Of a DNA stretch of 17,408 nt, positions 1 to 4,720 are shown piece by piece. How positions within the stretch are numbered: the first letter of the stretch is position 1; each line of letters begins with the position of its first letter. Origin of the DNA: an uncultured Klebsiella sp. (lineage in GTDB: Bacteria; Pseudomonadota; Gammaproteobacteria; Enterobacterales; Enterobacteriaceae); assembly GCA_902490055.1 (NCBI GenBank), contig CABUCP010000012.1:1-17408 (forward strand), in the 5' to 3' direction. Position numbers and translations under genes: made by a program. Under the pieces are notes generated by a model. The model did no database searches. It saw only the letters and a list, made by a program, of their open reading frames with translations, and had not been told where the DNA came from.

Positions 1-85
1 GGGTCACTTTTATTCATCTTTAAAGCGCATTCGGGCGGCGATTTTTTTACACTTGGCGCTAATAAAAATGCGCAAGGAATACATC

Positions 86-1009
86 ATGGAGGCATTGAAA
101 GCGGTGGGGACTCGGCTGCTGAACGGCTGGCAGCTGTCGAAACTCTATACCTTCGAGGTGGCGGCTCGCCATGAGTCGTTTGCGCTGGCGGCGGAAGAGC
201 TGTCGCTGACGCCAAGCGCGGTGAGCCACCGTATCAATCAGCTGGAAGAAGAGCTGGGGATCCAGCTGTTTATGCGCTCGCACCGTAAGGTGGAGCTGAC
301 CCACGAGGGGCGGCGAGTGTTCTGGGCGCTGAAATCCTCGCTGGATAGCCTGAACCAGGAGATTCTGGATATTAAAAACCAGGAGCTCTCCGGCACCCTG
401 ACGGTCTATTCGCGCCCGTCGATAGCACAGTGTTGGCTGGTGCCGGCGCTGGGTGATTTTACCCGCCGATATCCTGCGATCTCGCTGACCGTGCTGACCG
501 GCAACGATAACGTCAATCTGCAGCGTGCGGGTATCGATCTGGCGATCTATTTTGATGATGCGCCGTCGTCCCAGCTTAGCCACCATTTTCTGATGGATGA
601 GGCGATCGTGCCGGTATGTACGCCGGATTACGCGCGCCAGCGCCAGCTCGCGCAGAATCCCGGTAACCTGCGCCACTGCACGCTGCTGCACGATCGGCAG
701 GCCTGGAGTAATGATTCCGGCACCGACGAGTGGTTCAGTTGGGCACAGCAGTTCGCGATAGAATTGCCGCAATCGTCGGGCATCGGCTTCGATCGTTCCG
801 ATTTAGCGGTGATTGCGGCGATGAACCACGTTGGGGTCGCGATGGGGCGTAAGCGGCTGGTGCAGAAGCGGCTGGAGAGCGGTGAGCTCATCGCGCCGTT
901 CGGCGACATGACGCTGAAGTGTCATCAGCATTATTACGTGACGACCCTGCCGGGCCGCCAGTGGCCGAAAATTGACGCCTTTATCGAATGGCTACGCAGC
1001 CTGACATAA
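86..1009 (+). CDS. dsdC: DsdC, LysR-type activator of D-serine utilisation
   Basis: A 307-residue LysR-type regulator. An N-terminal winged helix-turn-helix (about residues 15-75, including the segment SAVSHRINQLEEELGIQLF) is followed by a two-lobed effector domain. The sequence agrees closely along its whole length with E. coli DsdC (about 311 aa), including LNGWQLSKL near the N-terminus and WSNDSGTDEW in the effector domain. DsdC activates dsdXA (D-serine permease and deaminase) in response to D-serine. A longer frame opens with a TTG at 53, but ATG 86 is preferred: AAGGAA lies at 74-79 with a 6-nt spacer, and the protein then starts like its family. dsdX and dsdA are not in the window; in relatives they are divergent from dsdC, so they should lie left of position 1. 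The gene converges on emrD with only 34 bp between the stops. Confidence 0.95.
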   Translation: MEALKAVGTRLLNGWQLSKLYTFEVAARHESFALAAEELSLTPSAVSHRINQLEEELGIQLFMRSHRKVELTHEGRRVFWALKSSLDSLNQEILDIKNQELSGTLTVYSRPSIAQCWLVPALGDFTRRYPAISLTVLTGNDNVNLQRAGIDLAIYFDDAPSSQLSHHFLMDEAIVPVCTPDYARQRQLAQNPGNLRHCTLLHDRQAWSNDSGTDEWFSWAQQFAIELPQSSGIGFDRSDLAVIAAMNHVGVAMGRKRLVQKRLESGELIAPFGDMTLKCHQHYYVTTLPGRQWPKIDAFIEWLRSLT

Positions 1010-1043
1010 GGCGTGAGCCGCTATCCGGGGAGCGCCAGCACGC

Positions 1044-2228
1044 TTAGACCGGTTGCTGGTGGCTGCTAAAGCGCGAGGCCAGCGGCAGCCAGCACAGCAC
1101 AATCAACAGGCCCATCAGCATCATCAGCAGGCCGAGGCTGCTCTGGCCGGTTTGCGGCATCATCGCCGACAGCCAGGCCAGCACGCCGGAACCGATATTC
1201 TGCAACCCGCCGACCAGCGCCCCTGCGGTACCGGCGAGGAAGGGGAACGGCTCCATCGCGCCGCTGGTAGCCAGCGGGAACAGCATACCGGCGCCGAAGA
1301 AGAACAGCGCTGCGGGCACCAGCAGCGTCCAGACGGTCATGATGCCAAACAGACCCGGCAGCCACATCATAATCCCCGCCAGCAGACAGCAGATAACCGA
1401 CTGCCACATCAGCGTCGAGAAACGTTTATTTGGGCGGCCGGCGAACCATGCGCCGAAGAACGCCGCCGGGATCGGCAGAATAAACAGGATACTAACCGCC
1501 ATACTGCTCAGGCCGAGCACCGCGCCCATCAGCACGCCGGAACAGGCTTCGAACACCGCAATTCCGGCCAGTCCGCCGACCAGCATCAGCAGATAGCAGT
1601 TGAAGGCGCTGGTGCCGAACAGCGTTTTGTAGCTGGTCAGCAGCCTGGTGCGCGGCGCGCCCTGCGGGCGTGTTTCCGGCATCCACTTCGCCATGCTAAA
1701 GGTCACGCCTGCGCACAGTACCAGCAGGAAGGCATAACAGGCCCGCCAGTTCCACAGGGTATCAAGAATGCCGCCAAGTAGCGGCGCGATCAGCGGGCTG
1801 ACCAGTATCCCCATATTTAACAGGCTGTTGGCATGACGGAGCTGTGCGCCTTCATACAGATCGCGCGGTAGGGTTCGCGCCATCACGCCGCCGACCCCGG
1901 TGCCCATTCCCTGCATCGCGCTGGCGGCGATTAACACCGGCAGGCTATGCGTGGTAATAGCAACCAGCGTCGCCAGCATAAAAATAGACATCCCCACAAG
2001 GATCACCGGGCGGCGACCGACGCGATCGGAAAGCGGGCCGTAAAATAGCTGCGAAATGCCGTAAGTCAGCAGATAGGCCGCCATGACGCTTTGTACCGCC
2101 CCTTCGCGGACATTCAGCGATACTGCCATGTCGGCAATAGCCGGGATATATATGGTCTGCGCCATCTGGCCAACGGCCACGAGCAGTACCAGCATCAACA
2201 ACAAATTGAAGTTCTTATGCCGTTTCAT
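1044..2228 (-). CDS. emrD: EmrD, MFS multidrug efflux transporter
   Basis: A 394-residue inner-membrane major facilitator of the 12-TM drug:H+ antiporter type, the same length as E. coli EmrD and near-identical over most of it. MFS motif A (GPLSDRVGRRPVIL) sits at residues 64-77 between TM2 and TM3. The family exports uncouplers and amphipathic compounds using the proton gradient. The frame stays open upstream to 2330, but ATG 2228 gives the family start MKR; no good Shine-Dalgarno precedes it, which is odd for a conserved gene. The 175 bp upstream, before the DMT transporter, contain no recognised regulator site. Product and family are very sure; the exact start is slightly less so. Confidence 0.95.
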   Translation of the reverse strand: MKRHKNFNLLLMLVLLVAVGQMAQTIYIPAIADMAVSLNVREGAVQSVMAAYLLTYGISQLFYGPLSDRVGRRPVILVGMSIFMLATLVAITTHSLPVLIAASAMQGMGTGVGGVMARTLPRDLYEGAQLRHANSLLNMGILVSPLIAPLLGGILDTLWNWRACYAFLLVLCAGVTFSMAKWMPETRPQGAPRTRLLTSYKTLFGTSAFNCYLLMLVGGLAGIAVFEACSGVLMGAVLGLSSMAVSILFILPIPAAFFGAWFAGRPNKRFSTLMWQSVICCLLAGIMMWLPGLFGIMTVWTLLVPAALFFFGAGMLFPLATSGAMEPFPFLAGTAGALVGGLQNIGSGVLAWLSAMMPQTGQSSLGLLMMLMGLLIVLCWLPLASRFSSHQQPV

Positions 2229-2379
2229 GTCGATGAATACTTTGTAAGCAATGAAAAATGAAGAATATGTGACTGGCACATCCCGTAAACGATGGAGGAA
2301 TCTACCACATAAAAATGACAGGACAACCACATAACGCGGATTGTTGGGGAAATTTCAGGCAGGTTTTGTAAACAGGATC

Positions 2380-2395
2380 GGCAACTAATGTTGCC
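2380..2395 (-). terminator. Possible terminator hairpin downstream of the DMT transporter
   Basis: A perfect 6-bp inverted repeat (GGCAAC/GTTGCC) with a 4-nt loop lies 9 bp past the stop of the 2404-3237 gene. Read on the minus strand it lacks a following U-tract. It could simply separate this gene from emrD, or be a minor structure in the emrD upstream region. Confidence 0.3.
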
Positions 2396-2403
2396 ATTTT
2401 AAG

Positions 2404-3237
2404 CTACGACAGCCGCAGCAGGATCGCCCCGGCGGCGATACCGCAGGCGGCAACGATGCGCAGCGCCACCACTTGCTCTTTCAGGACGATAAACGCAATC
2501 AGCGCGCCGAACAGAATCGAGGTTTCGCGCAGCGCGGCGACCACCGCCAGCGGCGCCTGGGTCATCGCCCATAGCGCCAGGCCGTAGGAGCCCATGGTGC
2601 CGATACCGCCGAGGATGCCTTTTTTCCAGTGTTGACGTAAATAGCGGCTGGCTTCCCGGCGCCGCGCCGCCATCGCCCAGCATAGCAGGCAGAAACCGTT
2701 CATAAAAAAGGTCCACAGCGTATAGCCCAGCGCCGACCCCGCCAGCCGTACGCCGGTGCCGTCCACCAGCGTGTATCCGGCAATAAAGCAGGCGTTGATT
2801 AGCGCCAGTACGATGCCTTTGCGGGAACTGAGGCGGCCGTTAAAAGCCATCGCCAGAATCGCCAGGCAGATGACGCCAATGCCCAGCCAAGCCATCGGCG
2901 ACAAGCGATCGCCGAGAAATATCACGCTGATCCCCGCCACCAGCAGCGGCGCGGTGCCGCGCATCAGCGGATAGGTCTGGCTCATATCCGACACCTGGTA
3001 GGTCTTCGCTACCAGCACCGTATACACCACCTGCAATGCGCAGGACGCCGCCAGATAAGGCGCGCTGGCCAGCGTCGGCTGCGGCGCGAAGGGCAGCATT
3101 ATCAGGGCGAGCAGCGAAGCCGAACCGCTTACGCTTATCGCCGCATACATTTTGTCGCCGCTGGCTTTGACGATCGCGTTCCAGCTGGCGTGCAGCAGCG
3201 CGGCGAACAGCAAAATGCAGAATACGGTGAGGGTCAT
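2404..3237 (-). CDS. EamA/DMT-family inner-membrane transporter, substrate unknown
   Basis: A 277-residue, strongly hydrophobic protein with about ten predicted membrane segments arranged as two similar halves. This is the drug/metabolite transporter (EamA, RhaT-like) layout. The first half holds HASWNAIVKASGDK (about residues 16-29) and a SQTYPLMRGTAPLLVA stretch; the second half holds the equivalent LREQTSI/LKEQVVALR-like end. Such proteins export or import amino acids, metabolites or toxic compounds. I do not recognise a named orthologue, and it is absent from this position in E. coli K-12. The ATG at 3237 has no clear ribosome-binding site. A 7-bp inverted repeat (CGCAGAC 3238-3244 and GTCTGCG 3261-3267) lies immediately upstream. 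It is in the same orientation as the GNAT gene, 67 bp downstream of it, so the two may be co-transcribed. Confidence 0.8.
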   Translation of the reverse strand: MTLTVFCILLFAALLHASWNAIVKASGDKMYAAISVSGSASLLALIMLPFAPQPTLASAPYLAASCALQVVYTVLVAKTYQVSDMSQTYPLMRGTAPLLVAGISVIFLGDRLSPMAWLGIGVICLAILAMAFNGRLSSRKGIVLALINACFIAGYTLVDGTGVRLAGSALGYTLWTFFMNGFCLLCWAMAARRREASRYLRQHWKKGILGGIGTMGSYGLALWAMTQAPLAVVAALRETSILFGALIAFIVLKEQVVALRIVAACGIAAGAILLRLS

Positions 3238-3304
3238 CGCAGACAGATTCAGAGGTTAAGGTCTGCGGACTGTAACATGCGCCTGCACGGCCAGCCAGCG
3301 GCGG

Positions 3305-3751
3305 CTAGAGCGAACAGAACAGACGGTGCGTCACTCGTGGTTCATCGTATACCGGGCGAAATCCCAGACGCTCATAAAAGGGCCAGGCCTGCGCCGGGGC
3401 GTGGGTATTGAGAAAATCGAACCAGGCGCTGGAATGGGTGATGACGGAAACCAGCAGCTGCTGGCCGATCCCCTGGCGGCGGTAGCCGTCGCTAATGTAG
3501 AGATGGCGAATGCGCCCGGCCCGCGGCTGTTGGCTAAAGGGGTCGACGTTTAGCCCGCAGACCCCAACCAACTGGCCGTTGACGAAGGCGCCGAGTAATT
3601 TTTCCCCCGGGGCGATAAAGCGGTTTTTGCCGCTCTGCCAGTTTTCTGCCAGGCGGCGCAGCATATTGAAGTGCTGCTCCAGGCTTTCGGTGCGCAGAGC
3701 GACGAATCCCGGGTCATCGGGCGTCGTTGCGGCAATTAACAGCGGTGGCAT
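3305..3751 (-). CDS. GNAT-family N-acetyltransferase, substrate unknown
   Basis: A 148-residue, single-domain GCN5-related acetyltransferase. The acetyl-CoA pyrophosphate loop is visible as RRQGIGQQLL (residues 91-100, the R-x-x-G-x-G motif) after the beta strand RIRHLYI. The C-terminal part has PFYERLGFRPV (about residues 124-134), the usual GNAT motif B region. Two earlier starts are open (ATG 3763, TTG 3766), but ATG 3751 is preferred because GGAGG precedes it by 5 nt. GNATs acetylate amines of small molecules, tRNA or proteins; nothing here fixes the substrate. It lies between the tisB hairpin and the DMT transporter, all on the minus strand, and is not present at this site in E. coli K-12. 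Confidence 0.85.
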   Translation of the reverse strand: MPPLLIAATTPDDPGFVALRTESLEQHFNMLRRLAENWQSGKNRFIAPGEKLLGAFVNGQLVGVCGLNVDPFSQQPRAGRIRHLYISDGYRRQGIGQQLLVSVITHSSAWFDFLNTHAPAQAWPFYERLGFRPVYDEPRVTHRLFCSL

Positions 3752-3788
3752 GGTTTCCTCCATCAAGTCATCCCAGAACGCCCGGCGG

Positions 3789-3827
3789 GCGCCTGTAGAG
3801 GGGCGGTTTCCCGCCCCTCTCAGGTGC
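3789..3827 (-). terminator. Strong hairpin following tisB, probable transcript end
   Basis: A GC-rich perfect 10-bp stem (3797-3806 with 3811-3820, loop 3807-3810) is extended past one bulged base by seven more pairs including one G-U (3789-3795 with 3821-3827). It lies 14 bp past the tisB stop. No U-tract follows on the minus strand, so it may act as an mRNA 3' stabiliser or factor-assisted terminator rather than a classic intrinsic terminator. It separates tisB from the GNAT gene. Confidence 0.55.
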
Positions 3828-3841
3828 GACTTGAACCTGAA

Positions 3842-3931
3842 TCAGCGGAACTGTTTCAGGACTGCATCAAGTAGTTGCAACACAGCAACCATGAGTTTCA
3901 GGATTAAAATAATAATATCCATTCCGCCCAT
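3842..3931 (-). CDS. tisB: TisB, SOS-induced membrane toxin peptide
   Basis: A 29-residue hydrophobic peptide matching E. coli TisB in length and at most positions, including LILKL at residues 9-13 and LQLLDAVLK at 18-26. Its polar residues D5, K12, Q19 and K26 recur every seven residues, with D22 beside them, so they line one face of a membrane helix; this is the TisB signature. TisB inserts in the inner membrane and dissipates the proton motive force, slowing growth and promoting persister formation during SOS. The start is ATG 3931 with AGGAGA complementary to 3939-3944, spacer 7. The N-terminus reads MGGM, so a 26-residue product from Met4 is also possible. It is under LexA control and repressed by IstR-1 pairing far upstream in the leader (see 4067-4087 and 4200-4219). 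Confidence 0.92.
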   Translation of the reverse strand: MGGMDIIILILKLMVAVLQLLDAVLKQFR

Positions 3932-4066
3932 ACGCGCGTCTCCTGTGGTTAAGGAGCACAATAAGCTGACGTACCTTTCCGCTGCCTGTTGCCAGCTTAT
4001 CCCTGTTTTCACAGGGGCGTGCAGCGATGGCCAGCGCGGTGCCGCGCAGACCGGACGCTGCACATT

Positions 4067-4087
4067 GTTGACGTAACACAGTGTGCT
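4067..4087 (-). promoter_or_regulatory. IstR-1 pairing site in the tisB mRNA leader
   Basis: The plus strand at 4067-4087 repeats the first 21 nt of IstR-1 (4316-4336) with one difference, C at 4077 against T at 4326. The minus-strand tisB mRNA therefore pairs with all 21 nt, the single difference giving a G-U pair. A second identical 9-nt block (4113-4121 and 4344-4352) could extend the duplex. The site is 135 nt upstream of the tisB start codon. This fits the E. coli mechanism, where IstR-1 blocks a distant ribosome standby site and recruits RNase III. Confidence 0.85.
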
Positions 4088-4187
4088 CTCTCGGGGTTAA
4101 GGCGCTGACGGCACCACCCGTTTCAGCCAGGACTTCGTTGCGCCGGTAAAGCATGCGGCCCCCGAATGGCACAATGTGAACATCTTC

Positions 4188-4216
4188 AGTATAGATAAAT
4201 ACTGTATGGATGAACA
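4188..4216 (-). promoter_or_regulatory. tisB promoter (minus strand)
   Basis: A perfect-looking -10 TATACT occupies 4193-4188 on the minus strand. A weak -35 (TGTTCA, 4216-4211) sits 17 nt upstream and inside the LexA box. The inferred start near 4181 puts the IstR-1 site at about +95 to +115, close to where I recall it in E. coli. The start is inferred from spacing only. Confidence 0.65.
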
Positions 4217-4219
4217 GTA
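4200..4219. promoter_or_regulatory. LexA (SOS) box shared by tisB and istR-2
   Basis: TACTGTATGGATGAACAGTA has the CTGT-N8-ACAG core and flanking TA on both sides, and matches 16 of 20 positions of the E. coli consensus. It overlaps the tisB -35 on the minus strand and lies just before the -35 of the plus-strand istR-2 promoter. One box can therefore repress both directions, as in E. coli. Confidence 0.93.
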
Positions 4220-4224
4220 TTTTA

Positions 4225-4253
4225 TGGACAAATTCTTCTCGTTATTCCATACT
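4225..4253 (+). promoter_or_regulatory. istR-2 promoter
   Basis: TGGACA (4225-4230), a 17-nt spacer and CATACT (4248-4253) form a sigma70 promoter with an expected start near 4260. The -35 begins 6 bp after the LexA box, so it should be SOS-inducible. A transcript from 4260 to the terminator would be about 130 nt, close to the 140 nt of E. coli IstR-2. Confidence 0.6.
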
Positions 4254-4280
4254 CTATTTCAGAGAAAAAACGGCCTTAAA

Positions 4281-4309
4281 TTGCGCGTTCTGCTGCGATC
4301 GCGTATACT
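4281..4309 (+). promoter_or_regulatory. istR-1 promoter (constitutive)
   Basis: TTGCGC (4281-4286), a 17-nt spacer and TATACT (4304-4309) place the start at 4316. That is exactly where the sequence becomes the GTTGACGTAATACAG start typical of IstR-1. No LexA box overlaps it, as expected for a constitutive antitoxin promoter. Confidence 0.8.
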
Positions 4310-4315
4310 TTTGTC

Positions 4316-4391
4316 GTTGACGTAATACAGTGTGCTTGCGGTTACCACCCGTAAAAACACCGATCAAAACCTCGCTGCGGCGGGGTTTTTT
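4316..4391 (+). ncRNA. istR: IstR-1 antitoxin small RNA
   Basis: This RNA of about 76 nt (E. coli IstR-1 is 75 nt) opens with GTTGACGTAATACAG and ends in a strong intrinsic terminator. Its first 21 nt are complementary to the tisB leader (one G-U pair). IstR-1 keeps tisB silent in unstressed cells by pairing near the upstream standby site. Promoter, 5' end, target and terminator are all visible, and synteny (between tisB and ivbL, divergent from tisB) matches E. coli. Confidence 0.88.
4366..4391 (+). terminator. Intrinsic terminator of IstR RNAs
   Basis: The stem CCTCGC (4370-4375) with GCGGGG (4380-4385), loop TGCG, is extended by A-T pairs and followed by six T residues and further T-rich sequence. 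It isolates the istR transcripts from the downstream ilvB control region, which reads in the same direction. Confidence 0.9.
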
Positions 4392-4416
4392 GTTTTCTGC
4401 CGCTCGTGCCGTGAAT

Positions 4417-4432
4417 TGTGATCTTTGACGCA
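4417..4432 (+). promoter_or_regulatory. Possible CRP site upstream of ivbL-ilvBN
   Basis: TGTGA (4417-4421), a 6-nt spacer and ACGCA (4428-4432) give a perfect left half and a degenerate right half. Its centre (4424.5) is about 72 bp before the start inferred from TATAAA at 4485-4490, a spacing at which CRP can activate. E. coli ilvBN is known to be CRP-activated. The assignment rests on one good half-site. Confidence 0.5.
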
Positions 4433-4484
4433 ATTTTCGCTGGTTGAAAATAATTCCATTGTGTAATGCGAAAACCTGTGTTTG

Positions 4485-4490
4485 TATAAA
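4485..4490 (+). promoter_or_regulatory. Candidate -10 of the ivbL-ilvBN promoter
   Basis: TATAAA occurs 32 bp before the ivbL start, giving a start near 4497. There is no good -35 at 16-18 nt, consistent with an activator-dependent promoter. An alternative is TTGAAA (4444-4449) with TGTAAT (4462-4467), but that spacing is too short. Confidence 0.4.
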
Positions 4491-4522
4491 TTCAGTTAAT
4501 TTTTCAACACAACAGGTCCCTA

Positions 4523-4618
4523 ATGAACGCTGCCATGATGACTTCGACCCTACTACAAACCGCGCCTGCCGCGGTGGTCGTCGTGTCTGTGGTGGTCGTC
4601 GTCGGCAATGCGCCGTAG
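4523..4618 (+). CDS. ivbL: IvbL, ilvB operon leader peptide
   Basis: A 31-residue leader peptide ending VVVVSVVVVVGNAP. The run carries nine valine codons (all GTG or GTC) broken by one serine, with two consecutive Leu codons (CTA CTA) earlier. E. coli IvbL (32 aa) has arginine where serine stands here and otherwise the same C-terminus. Ribosome stalling on the valine/leucine codons when charged tRNA is scarce prevents formation of the terminator at 4641-4674 and lets transcription enter ilvBN. Its Shine-Dalgarno is weak (CAGG at about 4512). The peptide itself has no known activity beyond this. Confidence 0.95.
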   Translation: MNAAMMTSTLLQTAPAAVVVVSVVVVVGNAP

Positions 4619-4640
4619 GGTCCGGAACAACACGAATTCC

Positions 4641-4674
4641 AAACCCCGCCGGCGCAAACCGAGCGGGGTTTTTT
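4641..4674 (+). terminator. ilvB attenuator terminator
   Basis: AAACCCCGC (4641-4649) pairs with GCGGGGTTT (4663-4671) around a 13-nt loop, and the run of T continues to 4674. It starts 22 bp after the ivbL stop, as expected for a leader attenuator. The 15 nt at its 3' side (4663-4677) are identical to the 3' side of the IstR terminator. Confidence 0.9.
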
Positions 4675-4720
4675 GTTATCACCCCCCGGTAAAGTCGGCC
4701 CAGAATAAAAGGACTGGAGC

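Larger units (their letters stand above)
4260..4391 (+). ncRNA. istR: IstR-2, SOS-induced longer form of the IstR RNA
   Basis: The predicted longer transcript runs from the LexA-proximal promoter through the IstR-1 region to the same terminator. In E. coli IstR-2 is LexA-regulated while IstR-1 is constitutive, and repression of tisB is assigned to IstR-1. The 5' end is inferred from promoter spacing only. Confidence 0.55.

Noticed and set aside
1010..1043. Terminator between dsdC and emrD
   Set aside because: Only a loose GCGTG/CACGC pair with a long loop and no T-tract; not convincing for either strand.
1053..1781. Long plus-strand frame opposite emrD (Gln/Arg/Ala/His-rich)
   Set aside because: A high-GC shadow frame of a well-supported gene; low-complexity composition without domain signs.
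4067..4087. Second istR gene (a duplicated antitoxin RNA)
   Set aside because: It repeats the IstR-1 5' end but has no upstream -10/-35 and no terminator. It is explained as the antisense target in the tisB leader.
3867..4172. 101-codon minus-strand frame through the tisB leader and overlapping tisB
   Set aside because: It corresponds to the tisA-like leader region. It overlaps the IstR-1 target and tisB, has no family match that I recognise and no convincing ribosome site.
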